Source of the DNA: Pyrinomonadaceae bacterium
Lineage (GTDB): Bacteria; Acidobacteriota; Blastocatellia; Pyrinomonadales; Pyrinomonadaceae
Reading direction: 5' to 3'
DNA: 64,000 bases
Assembly: GCA_017983495.1 (NCBI GenBank)
Contig: JAGOBH010000003.1
Span: 248,001-312,000, forward strand
The position numbers and the translations under genes were made by a program. Of the stretch, positions 8,526 through 18,159 are shown piece after piece; the first letter of the stretch is position 1, and every line of letters begins with the position of its first letter. The notes beneath the pieces were generated by a model. It had not been told where the DNA came from. It did no database searches and saw only the letters and a program-made list of their open reading frames with translations.

Positions 8526-11333
8526 CTACGCTCCCGCCCCGTGGCACTTTTTGAACTTCTTGCCCGATCCGCAGTAGCACGGGTCGTTGGGCTTCATTTT
8601 CGGGGTGTCGCGGACGTATGGTGTGTGGCGGGCGGCTTCGGCACCGGCGGCTTCGGCGGTCGACATGGCACCTGTGAACGCCATGCCGGCAGCTTGCCTT
8701 CGCGAACGCTGCATCTCGAGGCGTTCGAGACGTTCGCGCTCGGCCTGCTCATCCTGATTGACGATCTCAAGATTGAACAGCGCCTTGGTCGTGTTGGTGT
8801 CGATGCGGTCGAGCATGTCCTGAAACATATCGAACGACTGCTTTTTGTATTCGACGAGCGGATCTTTCTGGCCGTATCCGACAAGGCCGATGCCCTGTTT
8901 GACGTGGTCGATCGAGAGCAGGTGGTCTTTCCACTGCGAGTCGATGATGTTGAGCATAATGTAACGCTCATACGCACGAAGCGATTCGCCGCCGGCAAGC
9001 TTTTCTTTTTCTGCGTAGTTGGCCGATGCTTTTTCCCAGACGGCCTGCTCGATCTCGATGGCGTTCATCTTCTTATAATCGACATTGGCGTCCACCGCCG
9101 GGTCGATCGCGTAAATGCTCTCGATCTCGGCCGCGTAGGTCGAAATGTCCCATCTGTCCGGCGTAACCGTCGCCGGCAAAAAGCTCTGAGTCAGATCGCC
9201 GAGCAGGTCGCGTGCAACTCCATTTTCGCCTAGCAAGTACTCGCGATGCTCGGGTTCGAACATCAACTGACGGCGAAGTCCGTAGATGGTCTCACGCTGG
9301 CGGTTCATGACGTCATCGTATTTGAGAACGTGTTTACGCGTTTCAAAGTTGCGTGCCTCGACGGCCTTTTGGGCACGTTCGATCTGACGCGAAACGGTTT
9401 TCGATTCGATGGCGACGCCCTTTTCCATGCCGAGCCATTCCATCATCGAGCGAACCTTGTCGCCCGCAAAGATACGCATCAGATCGTCTTCGAGCGACAG
9501 CACAAACCGCGAGCTGCCGGGGTCGCCCTGACGGCCGGCACGACCGCGAAGCTGATTGTCGATGCGGCGTGATTCGTGACGCTCGGTACCGAGGATGTGG
9601 AGCCCGCCGACGGCCGTGACCGCCTTATGTTCCTCTGCAACGACTGCCTTTGCCTTACGCAGCTGCTCTTCGAACTGCTCCTCGGTCGCCTCGTCCGGGT
9701 TGATCTCCATTCGCTTGAGATATTCGCGAGCGAGCGATTCCGGATTGCCGCCGAGCAGAATGTCCGTACCGCGGCCGGCCATGTTAGTGGCGATCGTGAC
9801 GGCACCCTTGCGGCCGGCCTGAGCGATGATCTCGGCTTCCTGTTCGTGATACTTGGCGTTGAGGACCTTGTGCGGAACGCCGATGGCCTTTAGCTTTTCA
9901 GCGACCTGCTCGGAGTTTTCGACCGATACGGTACCGACCAGAACGGGCTGGCCCTTGGCATGCAATTCCTTGATCTCCTCGACGACGGCATCCCATTTTT
10001 CCGGCAGCGTGCGATAGATCATGTCCGACGAATCGATACGGACCATCGGCTGATTGGTCGGGATCATGACGACGTCGAGGCCGTAAACCGACCCAAACTC
10101 CTCAGCCTCGGTCTCGGCCGTACCGGTCATGCCGCCGAGCTTTTCGTACATTCGAAAATAATTCTGCAGCGTGATGGTGGCGAGCGTCTGATTCTCGCGT
10201 TCTATCTTGACGCCCTCTTTTGCCTCGACCGCCTGGTGCAAACCGTCGGACCAGCGGCGGCCCTGCATAAGACGGCCGGTAAAATCGTCGACGATGATCA
10301 CTTCGCCGTCCTGCACGACGTAGTGATGGTCGCGTTTGTAGAGCGTGTGTGCCTTCAGTGCCTGCTCGACGCAATGGAGCAGGTCCATATTGCCCGGATC
10401 GTAAAGGTTCGAGACGCCGAGCAGCTTTTCAGCCTTGGAGACGCCGGCCTCGGTCAGCACCGACGAGTGGTTCTTTTCGTCAAGCAGATAGTCGCCGGTC
10501 GTGACCTTGGTCTCCTCGTCCTTATGGCCGAGGACGAGCTGCGGTATGATCTGGTTTGCCGTGTAGTACTTATCGGTCGCTTCGTCCGAGGCACCTGAAA
10601 TTATGAGCGGTGTACGAGCTTCGTCGATAAGGATCGAGTCGACTTCGTCAATGATCGCGAAATAGTGGTCGGGCTGGACGAGGGAATCGACGTCAAACTT
10701 CATATTATCGCGGAGATAATCGAAGCCGAACTCGTTGTTAGTTCCGTACGTGATCGAGCAGGCGTAGGCGTCCTTGCGTTCGATGTCGTCCATATCGTTC
10801 TGGATACAGCCGACGGTCAGGCCTAGGAATGTATGGATCTTGCCCATCCACTCGGCGTCGCGTGACGCGAGATAATCGTTGACCGTGACGACGTGTACGC
10901 CGCGTCCGGTCAGGCCGTTCAGATAGGACGGCAAGGTGGCGACGAGCGTTTTGCCTTCACCCGTTCGCATCTCGGCGATGCGGCCCTGATGGAGTGCGAC
11001 GCCGCCGATCATCTGCACGTCGAAGTGACGCATGCCGGTGACGCGGCGAGAACCTTCGCGGACCGTCGCAAATGCCTCGGGCAGGATCTGATGAAGTATT
11101 TCCTGCTCGGCCTTGCGGCGTTCTTCTTTGTCGTCAATGCCCTCGATATGCCGGGCGATCATCTCTTGAAACTTCGGCGTCTGAGCCTGAAGCTCGGCGT
11201 CCGAGAGCTTTTCGAGCTTTGGTTCCCACTCGTTGATCTGTGCAATGACCGGCTTAACATTCTTCAAAAAAATGTCGCTGCTCGATCCAAAAATCTTTTT
11301 AACTAACTTATCTGCAAAACTATTAACAGCCAT
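8526..11333 (-). CDS. secA: Protein translocase ATPase SecA
   Basis: SecA is the cytosolic ATPase that pushes unfolded precursors through SecYEG. The 935-residue product is full length. It shows the Walker A region [11 protein letters not shown] (about residue 105), the Walker B/DEAD-like IIDEVDSIL (about 215), helicase motif [13 protein letters not shown] (about 600) and a C-terminal zinc-binding SEC-C tail, [13 protein letters not shown], that contacts SecB or lipids. The ATG at 11333 has a GAGGAA ribosome site five to six bases upstream. The gene stands alone on this strand apart from the trailing TonB-C gene. Confidence 0.98.
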   Translation of the reverse strand: MAVNSFADKLVKKIFGSSSDIFLKNVKPVIAQINEWEPKLEKLSDAELQAQTPKFQEMIARHIEGIDDKEERRKAEQEILHQILPEAFATVREGSRRVTGMRHFDVQMIGGVALHQGRIAEMRTGEGKTLVATLPSYLNGLTGRGVHVVTVNDYLASRDAEWMGKIHTFLGLTVGCIQNDMDDIERKDAYACSITYGTNNEFGFDYLRDNMKFDVDSLVQPDHYFAIIDEVDSILIDEARTPLIISGASDEATDKYYTANQIIPQLVLGHKDEETKVTTGDYLLDEKNHSSVLTEAGVSKAEKLLGVSNLYDPGNMDLLHCVEQALKAHTLYKRDHHYVVQDGEVIIVDDFTGRLMQGRRWSDGLHQAVEAKEGVKIERENQTLATITLQNYFRMYEKLGGMTGTAETEAEEFGSVYGLDVVMIPTNQPMVRIDSSDMIYRTLPEKWDAVVEEIKELHAKGQPVLVGTVSVENSEQVAEKLKAIGVPHKVLNAKYHEQEAEIIAQAGRKGAVTIATNMAGRGTDILLGGNPESLAREYLKRMEINPDEATEEQFEEQLRKAKAVVAEEHKAVTAVGGLHILGTERHESRRIDNQLRGRAGRQGDPGSSRFVLSLEDDLMRIFAGDKVRSMMEWLGMEKGVAIESKTVSRQIERAQKAVEARNFETRKHVLKYDDVMNRQRETIYGLRRQLMFEPEHREYLLGENGVARDLLGDLTQSFLPATVTPDRWDISTYAAEIESIYAIDPAVDANVDYKKMNAIEIEQAVWEKASANYAEKEKLAGGESLRAYERYIMLNIIDSQWKDHLLSIDHVKQGIGLVGYGQKDPLVEYKKQSFDMFQDMLDRIDTNTTKALFNLEIVNQDEQAERERLERLEMQRSRRQAAGMAFTGAMSTAEAAGAEAARHTPYVRDTPKMKPNDPCYCGSGKKFKKCHGAGA

Positions 11334-11505
11334 GATTTCCTCGTGTGCTCAGAGTTACGCGATTACGCGTGATGTCCATGTCGGGGCGATTGGAAAGCCC
11401 GCAAACATTAGAGCTTGCCCGATAGGACGCGCCCACGCAACTCTTACTAATAAAAACCTATTAAAATGGCGATATCGGATGTTTCGAAGCCGCCGCTGCC
11501 TGATG
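11334..11505. other. Intergenic region upstream of secA
   Basis: This 172-bp gap separates secA from the 3' end of the next minus-strand gene, so the secA promoter should be here. An AT-rich patch at about 11446-11465 (ACTAATAAAAACCTATTAAA) is the best promoter-like stretch, but no clear paired -35/-10 boxes could be defined. A SecM-like regulator is not present. Confidence 0.3.
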
Positions 11506-11943
11506 CTAAGAACAGACGAGCGGGTCGATGCCGGCACGAGCGAAATTTGTGACCGAAATAATACGGTCGATTGGCGTGATATGAATTGACGTGGGGCGTT
11601 CGACGATCGTCGTTCGCCCATAGAGGTCCGCGATGCCATAGGGAGCCGGCTCTTCAAGGGCCAGCGCGGCATCGATTGAATTTATCGCTTTGAACTTTGC
11701 AAGAAACGCCGTGACTGAACGCGAAACCTTTTCGTCCGTTTTGGCGGATTCTTGGCCTTCAGGTACAGGATCGGGCTTGGTGTCCAGATCTTCCTTAAAT
11801 TCGATCTCGTCTCTTACGTCAAACTGGCGCGTCATCGCCGCCTGGGCGAGAATCTGCGGCGTCGCGCCGACGAGGACGAGGCCGAGGTACACGCCGAGGG
11901 TGGCGAGGACTATGATCGAATTTTGTGACTTACGATTGCTCAA
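11506..11943 (-). CDS. Small membrane-anchored protein of unknown function
   Basis: I do not recognise this 145-residue protein. It has one N-terminal hydrophobic segment (about residues 9-32, IVLATLGVYLGLVLVGATPQ) acting as signal or anchor, then a charged, probably extracytoplasmic tail with EFKEDLDTKPDPVPEGQE and a C-terminal ITPIDRIISVTNFARAG. The only start that keeps the hydrophobic segment is TTG at 11943, three bases after the stop of the upstream gene, so the two are very likely one operon and may form a complex in the envelope. Confidence 0.6.
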   Translation of the reverse strand: MSNRKSQNSIIVLATLGVYLGLVLVGATPQILAQAAMTRQFDVRDEIEFKEDLDTKPDPVPEGQESAKTDEKVSRSVTAFLAKFKAINSIDAALALEEPAPYGIADLYGRTTIVERPTSIHITPIDRIISVTNFARAGIDPLVCS

Positions 11944-11946
11944 ACT

Positions 11947-13341
11947 TTATTTTTTTGCCGTGGTTTCGCCGGTGCGGACGATCGCGTTGCCGTTCGGCTG
12001 TTTCGGGGCTGCTTTCTGTTCGGCCAGCTTTCGCTGGATCATCGGCAGAGCGACCTGTTTCGGGACGACAAACCGGATGATCACGCGTTTGCCCTCGACC
12101 TCGATCTTGGCGCCTTCGAGCAGGACGAGATCGTCCTTGTCATTCTGATCAGCCTCAGCACTCGTCTTTTTCATTTTAGCGAGACTGATGGCAAGGTCAA
12201 GGCTGCTCTTGATCGAGCGGGCACGTGTGTCGCTCTCGAGTTCGGACTGAACGATCGCCGTGATGTTCAGGTCGTCCTGCTGCAGCAATAGCCCAAAGTC
12301 CTTGCCGCTCAGGTCCTTAAGGTACGCGAGATAGCCGCTGTCATTGATCGCCTCGATCGACTCTTTAACAATGTCGATCAGCTTCTCGTCATTACTCTGA
12401 GCCTGTCCGTATCTGAACGACTTAGGATCGAACTTGCCGTCCTTGGTCAGTTTTCCGCTGGCGTTTACGACAAATGCCGATTCGAGCTTGACCTGATTTT
12501 TGTCGAGCAGATCATTGACGTTGTTTGCAAGATCGACGAATGGACGCTTGTTGATCAGCGGGTCGCCATTCTCGTTGGTTCCTGTGGTCGTCGGGTTGAC
12601 CGTTCCGTCCGGGTTCTTGCCGACCGAATTCGGGATGCCCGGTATCGAGCCGTCTTCGTTACGCTCCGGAACATTCGCCGCCGGCTTTTTGCCGCCCGGA
12701 GGACGTTTTGTCGTTCCCGGATTCGTTCCGGCGACGACTGCGTCATCGACCGAATCGGGCAGGTCACCGTCGATCACGTTTGATTTCGGTTTCGGCGGAT
12801 TTGGCTTAGTGTCGAGCAAACTGCCGCCCATCTGGGGCCGCTGCATCGGGGTCGACGGCGGAAATCCGGCCGGAATGCCGGGAGCGAGCATGCCGGGTTC
12901 ATTGAACATCGCCTGCTGCTGTTGTGCCATCTCCCACTGGACCGGATTAGCGATCTGAAAATATCCCTCGGGATACGATAGCGGCGGCGTCACGCCGGTC
13001 ACGTCAATATAGGTGATCTCCGCGTCGCCGAGGTCTGTTTTGGCATACTCGGCATCGACGTATTCGCGGTCGGTGCCAAATAGCATGGCTCCGACATAAA
13101 CCGTGTCAAGTGCCTGGCAGACGCTGCCGACGAGCGGGCTGTCGCAGCCTTTCATCGTCAGAACGGACGTCTGGGCAAAGACCAACAGGGCAAGCACGTT
13201 GGCGATCGCCGACGCTGCGACGATCTTAAAGAGCCGAGGTGACAACTCCCACGTTTTGATCTCGTATTGACCGAAAAGACCGTCCGCTTCCAATTCGGGC
13301 TGGACGGCATTTTCACTCTCAAATAATTGCTGCTCAAACAT
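11947..13341 (-). CDS. Membrane-anchored Pro/Gly-rich protein of unknown function
   Basis: An unrecognised 464-residue protein. A short cytosolic N-terminus (about 36 residues) precedes a single membrane helix (LFKIVAASAIANVLALLVFA) and two nearby cysteines. A low-complexity linker rich in Pro, Gly and Gln follows at about 130-250 (QQQQAMFNEPG, RPPGGKKPAANVPE), then a more ordered C-terminal part (about 265-450) with AIVQSELESDTRARSIKSS and RVIIRFVVPKQVALPM. The topology suggests an inner-membrane protein whose large domain is outside the cytosol. It is the first gene of a two-gene operon and is divergent from the helicase fragment. Confidence 0.65.
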   Translation of the reverse strand: MFEQQLFESENAVQPELEADGLFGQYEIKTWELSPRLFKIVAASAIANVLALLVFAQTSVLTMKGCDSPLVGSVCQALDTVYVGAMLFGTDREYVDAEYAKTDLGDAEITYIDVTGVTPPLSYPEGYFQIANPVQWEMAQQQQAMFNEPGMLAPGIPAGFPPSTPMQRPQMGGSLLDTKPNPPKPKSNVIDGDLPDSVDDAVVAGTNPGTTKRPPGGKKPAANVPERNEDGSIPGIPNSVGKNPDGTVNPTTTGTNENGDPLINKRPFVDLANNVNDLLDKNQVKLESAFVVNASGKLTKDGKFDPKSFRYGQAQSNDEKLIDIVKESIEAINDSGYLAYLKDLSGKDFGLLLQQDDLNITAIVQSELESDTRARSIKSSLDLAISLAKMKKTSAEADQNDKDDLVLLEGAKIEVEGKRVIIRFVVPKQVALPMIQRKLAEQKAAPKQPNGNAIVRTGETTAKK

Positions 13342-13502
13342 ATAAAAAAATCTGCGTCAGTAAAATTGGCTATAAAGATCTGCCTTGCAATTTAGACGCA
13401 TCGCCCGCAAAAATCGTTGCGGAGCAATTTATCATTTTAACATCATCGGCCTTAAAAACGGAAGATTAGACTTTAGCCGCCTAAACATCTAACATCTGCC
13501 GT

Positions 13503-14378
13503 ATGCCACGCTCGCGAAACAACCGTTCCCGCGGAAAAGGTTCGTCCCGACGGAACGACAACCGCCCTAATGGAGAACGAAGAGATAAACGCTTTGTTGC
13601 ACGCGAAAGTTCCGGCTTGCGCGAGGCAAAACCGCAATCTCTCGAACAGCTCAAGGCGGTCGAGCGGCTTTTGTCCGGTATCGGAGTACCGGCCGAGATG
13701 CCGTTCAAGCCGGACGATTTTCAGCTCGAGGCTCTGGCGGCGATCGAGACCGAAGATGTCCTGGTCACCGCACCGACCGGCAGCGGCAAAACATGGATCG
13801 CCTGCGAGGAGATCCGACGTCTGCTCGAAACCGGAAAACAAGCCTGGTACACGACGCCGCTCAAGGCTCTGACAAATTCGAAATACGCCGAATTCAGCGA
13901 GGAGTTTGGTGCAGAAAATGTCGGCATCCTGACCGGCGACCGCAAAGAGAACGCAGAAGCCCCGCTGATAGTCGGCACGACCGAGATCTATCGCAATCAG
14001 CTTTTTGACGCTCTCCGGCACGGCGACGACGTTCGGGCCGATTTCGTCATCCTCGACGAAGCCCATTATCTGGCGGATGCTGACCGTGGGCACGTTTGGG
14101 AAGAAGCGATCATACTATCGCCGCCGCGGATCCGTCTGCTGCTGCTCTCGGCAACGGTCGGCCGTGCCGAGGAATTTGCGGCGTGGATCGAAGAGGTTCG
14201 CGGTACAAAAGTTCGTGTGATAAAGGCCGGCCCGCGTCCGGTCGAACTGCGGGCGGCGTATCTCTCGCCTGAACTCCAGTTGTTTCCGCTGCTCGGTGCA
14301 GACGGCAAGTTTAACCGCGATCTCGAGCAATTTACACGCCAGCGTGAACAAGGCCCCTTTCGCCGAAAACGAAATTAA
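13503..14378 (+). CDS. DEAH-box helicase fragment, first RecA domain only
   Basis: The 291-residue product has only the N-terminal half of a superfamily 2 helicase of the Ski2/Mtr4-like kind. A basic, disordered start (residues 1-45) is followed by the Q-motif-like FKPDDFQLEALAAIE, motif I APTGSGKT (about 95), Ia TTPLKALTNSK, motif II DEAH (about 187) and motif III LLLSATVG (about 217). Motifs IV-VI, needed for unwinding, are absent; the frame ends in RRKRN and is closed by a perfect 16-bp hairpin. It is therefore either a truncated remnant or a stand-alone ATPase domain. No in-frame second domain was found before the facing gene. Confidence 0.8.
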   Translation: MPRSRNNRSRGKGSSRRNDNRPNGERRDKRFVARESSGLREAKPQSLEQLKAVERLLSGIGVPAEMPFKPDDFQLEALAAIETEDVLVTAPTGSGKTWIACEEIRRLLETGKQAWYTTPLKALTNSKYAEFSEEFGAENVGILTGDRKENAEAPLIVGTTEIYRNQLFDALRHGDDVRADFVILDEAHYLADADRGHVWEEAIILSPPRIRLLLLSATVGRAEEFAAWIEEVRGTKVRVIKAGPRPVELRAAYLSPELQLFPLLGADGKFNRDLEQFTRQREQGPFRRKRN

Positions 14379-14404
14379 ATCGGAAATTCTATTTCAAAGA
14401 TCGT

Positions 14405-14439
14405 CGGCCCCGGCATTTCGCAACGAAATGCCGGGGCCG
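14405..14439. terminator. Hairpin between convergent genes
   Basis: A perfect 16-bp stem (14405-14420 with 14424-14439) has a three-base loop CAA. It lies between the helicase fragment and the convergent gene ending at 14467. It lacks a strong U tract (TTTACTTAGTTTT follows), so it is a probable bidirectional terminator. Confidence 0.65.
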
Positions 14440-14466
14440 GATTTACTTAGTTTTCAATGACCGCGA

Positions 14467-15525
14467 CTATTTGATCGTCTTGATCAATACGTCGATGTCG
14501 GCCTGAGCTACGAGCAGATCGAGCGAGACGCTGTTCTCGACACGAGCGATCTTAGCGTTTTCGATCATGCGAGCGTAGATCTTTTGATCTTCACGCTTTG
14601 CATTGCCGAGAAACATCTTGCCGAGCGACTGGAGGCCCTGTAGAGTCTCCGTCAGGCCCTGAGCCTGTTCGGTCTTGAGCGTCTGTGCCAGCATATTGAC
14701 CGCGGCTCCGGCAGCCGTCACGTCCATCGAGCCCGAAACGAAACGGATCGAGTCGATGTTGGCCCCGAGTTCGTCATTATCGAGCGGCAGCATTTTCGAC
14801 ATGCCCTCGGGCGAACGCATCGCGAACGACATCACCGTATTTTCCTTACCTGCAAGCAATGCCGAGATCTCGGGCGAAACCCGTGATGTACCCTCGACCG
14901 TCGCTCGAACGCGTGCGAGCGAACCAAATGCTATCGTCGTCGGGTCAAGCGAAACTACCGCAACCTCTTTCATCAGGCCGTCGATCGCTTTTTCGATCAT
15001 GCCGTCTGCCGGGCCGCCTTTTTTGACGTTTGCCTGGGTAGCGGCGGCTTTGGCCGATTCCGCCGTAAAAATGTAAATTGTGCGTTCGCCGATCTTTTCT
15101 TCGCGATACTTGCCGTTGGCGGCAAGCTTGGCAATGGCGATCAGAGCCCCGGTATTGACGTCACCGCGGGCGATGGCAACCGGGTCGAAATCGTATTCGT
15201 TTGCTTTGACCTTGGTCATCGACAATCCGACGGCGACCGAGTCAAATTTGCGTAGATCGAGGCCCGTTTTGTCTTTGATCTCGTTCATATGGCCGACGAT
15301 CTTGTTCAGCATCGGCTGATTTCCAGCCATGATCTGCGGCATCGATTCGTTAAAGAATCGACGTGAATCCATACCGAAAACAGCGTCTGACGAAGGCAAA
15401 AGGCCGATCAGAGCGGTCGATTGGCGTGACGGAGCGGCGCCGGCGGGCGACCCGAGCAGGCCGAAACCGACGACATTCAAAACCAGAATTGTAACGGCCG
15501 CGACAGCCAGAAATGTTGATCTCAT
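14467..15525 (-). CDS. Exported protein of unknown function
   Basis: A 352-residue exported protein that I do not recognise by name. Signal peptide residues 1-29 include LAVAAVTILVLNVVGFGLLG and end near AGAAPS. The mature part alternates helices and strands with no cysteines or catalytic motif visible; it repeatedly uses phrases such as DSVAVGLSM, GERTIYIFTAESAK and VVSLDPTTIAFGS, the last like a duplicated substrate-binding-style fold. The ATG at 15525 is chosen over upstream codons because GAGGAAAG sits five bases before it and the signal peptide begins right there. It stands alone between two minus-strand genes. Confidence 0.7.
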   Translation of the reverse strand: MRSTFLAVAAVTILVLNVVGFGLLGSPAGAAPSRQSTALIGLLPSSDAVFGMDSRRFFNESMPQIMAGNQPMLNKIVGHMNEIKDKTGLDLRKFDSVAVGLSMTKVKANEYDFDPVAIARGDVNTGALIAIAKLAANGKYREEKIGERTIYIFTAESAKAAATQANVKKGGPADGMIEKAIDGLMKEVAVVSLDPTTIAFGSLARVRATVEGTSRVSPEISALLAGKENTVMSFAMRSPEGMSKMLPLDNDELGANIDSIRFVSGSMDVTAAGAAVNMLAQTLKTEQAQGLTETLQGLQSLGKMFLGNAKREDQKIYARMIENAKIARVENSVSLDLLVAQADIDVLIKTIK

Positions 15526-15637
15526 AAAGCTTTCCTCAGTAGTACCGAAATTGCACAATACCTAACGATAACAGATGCTTCGAAGTTCGGAAATAGTTTG
15601 CCGCAAAGTCAAAACATTGAGCGTCGAACGCAAAATA

Positions 15638-16255
15638 CTATTCCGGGATCTCAGTCGTCTGATGCCCGGCCTTGACCACCTCAAACTCAAAGCGGATCTC
15701 TTTGCCGCGAAAAATGTAGCTGAGATAGTGTTCCCAAAACTTGCGTAAAAACCGCAGACCGCTCGAACGCTGATCCAGATTTACAAAAAACTCAATTCCC
15801 AACGCCTTCCACAGGCTGAGCAGAGACACGTACGTACTGATCGGTTTGAGCTGCACGTCGGTGTAAAAATCGAACACCTGACGGTCCGCCATGAACGTGT
15901 TGAAGGTGTAGGAATTGATGTGGTTGCGGTGCGTCGGGTCGTTAGCCCAGTCCGGGTTGGTGTAATGCGGCGTGAGCAACTTTATGCGGCCGCCCGGTTT
16001 GGTGATGCGGTGCAGTTCGCCGATAAATGCCATCACGTCGGGGACGTGTTCGACAACGTGATTGCTCACGCACAGATCAAACTCGTTGTCGGCGAACGGG
16101 TACGGAATGTCTCCGAGATCGTGGATGACATCGGCCGCCGTCCGCGGATTATTGTCGAGCCCGATCGCTCCCGCAGTCTTGTTTGCTCCGCATCCGACAT
16201 CGAGTATCTTCATCGGGTTTGAACTTAACATAGCGTCCATAAAATCTAAACTCAT
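15638..16255 (-). CDS. SAM-dependent class I methyltransferase
   Basis: About 205 residues with a Rossmann-type methyltransferase core. Motif I is ILDVGCGANKT near the N-terminus, the acidic end of strand 2 is GLDNNP, motif II-like DLCVSNHVVEHV is present, and post-I IPYPFADNEFD matches UbiE/methyltransferase-11 enzymes. The C-terminal third (FEVVKAGHQ at the end) is not diagnostic, so the substrate is unknown. Start choice is uncertain: GTG 16261, ATG 16255, 16240, 16231 and 16213 are all in frame, and only weak GGAG/GATGAG ribosome sites are near. The gene follows the AlkA-type gene after a repeat-filled gap. Confidence 0.8.
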   Translation of the reverse strand: MSLDFMDAMLSSNPMKILDVGCGANKTAGAIGLDNNPRTAADVIHDLGDIPYPFADNEFDLCVSNHVVEHVPDVMAFIGELHRITKPGGRIKLLTPHYTNPDWANDPTHRNHINSYTFNTFMADRQVFDFYTDVQLKPISTYVSLLSLWKALGIEFFVNLDQRSSGLRFLRKFWEHYLSYIFRGKEIRFEFEVVKAGHQTTEIPE

Positions 16256-16290
16256 CTCCACGCTGCCCGCGCCAGGCTGTCAGTGTGATC

Positions 16291-16413
16291 GGGGACAAAC
16301 TGTCCCAGATCGTCCCAAAACTGTCCCACGGAACTTAAAGTGGGACAGCAAGTGGGACAGGCTAAACGTTGTCAATAAAACAGTTAACCTCACTGTCCCA
16401 AAATTGGGACAGT
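16291..16413. repeat. Cluster of GGGACA/TGTCCC palindromes
   Basis: Eight copies of the GGGACAG/CTGTCCC core (one of them the variant CGTCCCA) lie in both orientations within 123 bp. They build three perfect stems: GGGACA-AAC-TGTCCC at 16292-16306, CTGTCCCAC with a 10-base loop and GTGGGACAG at 16321-16348, and ACTGTCCCAA-AA-TTGGGACAGT at 16392-16413. The last stem contains the stop codon of the DNA glycosylase gene. They could be RNA terminator/processing hairpins, protein-binding operators or short mobile palindromes. Confidence 0.8.
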
Positions 16414-17061
16414 TTTCAAATTTTTTTCGCCGCTGGTTTTTTTCGCCGCTTTTTCGGACAAATAAAAATGCCATAAGATCCGGGCGGCTGCCGAGCGGTA
16501 CGGTGCCCAGCGTTCGGCGGTCGCGAGAAATTCGTCCGACGCGGGCCTCGGTTCGCCGCTCAGACGGTGCCACGCCGCGTGCAAAGCGATGTCACCGCGG
16601 GGCATCACATCGGCCCTTAGCAGTGCCATCAGCAGATAGATATCAGACGTCCATGTACCGATACCCTTTAGCTTGACCAGTTCGGCCCGAACCTCGTGGT
16701 CGGGCATTTCGGCAAGGGCATCGAGGTCGAGTCGTCCGTCGAGGATCGCTTCGGACAAATGCCTGGCATATCCGGTTTTCTGACGGCTGAACCCGACGGC
16801 CCGCAGTTCGCCATCATCGAGCGTCAGCACGTTGGCCGGCGTCATTTCGCCAATCCGCACCTCAAGTTTGTCAAAGCAAGCCTTGGCGGACGCCAGCGAG
16901 ACCTGCTGCTCGAGAATGATCTGAAGAAGGGTCGCAAACCCCTGCGAGCGTTCCCACAACGGCGGCGTCCCGTACCTATCGATCACGACGGACAAATGCG
17001 GATCGGCCGCGGCCAGTTCGCCGCATATACTTGGCAGGTTGTCGGCGTGGATAATGAGCAT
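16390..17061 (-). CDS. DNA-3-methyladenine glycosylase II (AlkA-type HhH-GPD)
   Basis: A 223-residue base-excision-repair glycosylase that removes alkylated purines. It has the HhH-GPD fold: LLQIILEQQVSLASAKACF (first helices, in part LLQIILEQQVS), then the helix-hairpin-helix LVKLKGIGTWTSDIYLL (about 125-141) with catalytic Asp in MPRGDIALHAAW (about 156). The N-terminal beta domain of E. coli AlkA is missing, so it resembles the shorter archaeal/Deinococcus AlkA2 type. The ATG at 17061 is where homology starts; the longer open frame to 17457 is not supported. The C-terminal 10 residues are encoded by a palindromic repeat, and Lys/Ser-rich KAAKKTSGEKNLK may be an added tail. Confidence 0.88.
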   Translation of the reverse strand: MLIIHADNLPSICGELAAADPHLSVVIDRYGTPPLWERSQGFATLLQIILEQQVSLASAKACFDKLEVRIGEMTPANVLTLDDGELRAVGFSRQKTGYARHLSEAILDGRLDLDALAEMPDHEVRAELVKLKGIGTWTSDIYLLMALLRADVMPRGDIALHAAWHRLSGEPRPASDEFLATAERWAPYRSAAARILWHFYLSEKAAKKTSGEKNLKTVPILGQ

Positions 17062-17133
17062 TATGCTTACAACGTCAATTATATCACGTGATGTTGCACT
17101 CAGGATGGAATATTTCAGTGATGATATGAGTCG

Positions 17134-18159
17134 ATGACGATGGAAATAAAAGATAACGGTTTGAGAAAGGATACCGCTTCCGTTCGCAATGGTGCAGAAC
17201 GTGTCCGGCGTTCGGCATCGGCCTATTTCGCGTTGCAAGGAATTGCTGTCGCTGTATGGTGGGCATTGCTCTACGTCGAGCCTGGCATGCGGCGATATTT
17301 TGTGCTGGAAAGCAATTCGGAAACGTCGTTGCTTGCATTTTGGCTTTCGGATCTGATGTTTCTGAGCGTTGGTTCTTTGGTGGCAAGCTGGCTTTGTTTT
17401 CGCGGCCACGAATATATGCGCCTTGCCGCGTGGTTTGTGGCCGGTGCTGTCAGCCATGCGACGATCTACTGCCTTGCCTTCACATTGATGACCGATGCAG
17501 GGTGGCTTGGGATCGTTATGATGTTTCCGGCAATGATCTGGAGCGGCGTATTCGCGGTCGGCCTGTCGTTTGAAAAGACGATGTTTCGCGAGGCTGCCGA
17601 ATCTTCGACCGGCTGGATACTAGCCAAAACTCTAGTTCAGATCGTCGTCGTCTGGTCGGTGATCTTGGTAGTCTTTCCATATCTGATAACGATCGTCGAA
17701 GACAAGATCGGCATCTCGCGGCTGCAGTTTCCGCTGCAAAAACCGATAGCCGCGATCGTTTTCGTCGCGATCAGCTCGATCGGCGTCTGGGGTGCGGTCG
17801 TAATGTCTCGGGTCGGAAAGGGAACGCCGCTACCGCTCGATCATGCCAAAAAGCTGGTGATACTCGGGCCATACGCGTTTGTTCGAAATCCGATGGCCGT
17901 TTCCGGTGTCGGCCAGGGCCTGGCGGTCGCGGTATTGCTCGGTTCGCCCCTCGTTGCGGCATATGCCCTGACGGGTTCGCTCGTCTGGCAGCTGATATTT
18001 CGCCCGCTCGAAGAGGACGACCTCGAGAATCGATTTGGAGCAGAGTACGTTGAATACTGCAAAAACGTGAAGTGTTGGATACCACGACCCAATGCTTACC
18101 AGATCGACGGCACTGCCGATTCGTCGAATTCGGCGGATTCTCCGTTGGGCAGGATGTGA
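17134..18159 (+). CDS. Isoprenylcysteine carboxyl methyltransferase-like membrane protein
   Basis: A 341-residue polytopic membrane protein of the ICMT/PEMT methyltransferase superfamily. About seven hydrophobic helices are visible, among them ALQGIAVAVWWALLYV, LWLSDLMFLSVGSLVASWL-like (starting WLSDLMFLS), LVQIVVVWSVILVVFPYL and AAIVFVAISSIGVWGAVV. The SAM-binding C-terminal signature is LVILGPYAFVRNPM and the family end RPLEEDDLENRFGAEY followed by CWIPR. The acceptor could be a lipid or small thiol; bacterial members are poorly characterised. Its 3' end overlaps the convergent DUF488 gene by 64 bp. Confidence 0.85.
   Translation: MTMEIKDNGLRKDTASVRNGAERVRRSASAYFALQGIAVAVWWALLYVEPGMRRYFVLESNSETSLLAFWLSDLMFLSVGSLVASWLCFRGHEYMRLAAWFVAGAVSHATIYCLAFTLMTDAGWLGIVMMFPAMIWSGVFAVGLSFEKTMFREAAESSTGWILAKTLVQIVVVWSVILVVFPYLITIVEDKIGISRLQFPLQKPIAAIVFVAISSIGVWGAVVMSRVGKGTPLPLDHAKKLVILGPYAFVRNPMAVSGVGQGLAVAVLLGSPLVAAYALTGSLVWQLIFRPLEEDDLENRFGAEYVEYCKNVKCWIPRPNAYQIDGTADSSNSADSPLGRM

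Noticed and set aside
16291..16413. CRISPR array or LexA box cluster
   Set aside because: Spacing and orientation vary, spacers are too short, and the motif does not fit a known SOS box; treated as a palindrome cluster.
17062..17457. N-terminal extension of the AlkA-type glycosylase to 17457
   Set aside because: The residues have no family similarity and overlap the start of the divergent ICMT-like gene; the ATG at 17061 begins the HhH-GPD homology.
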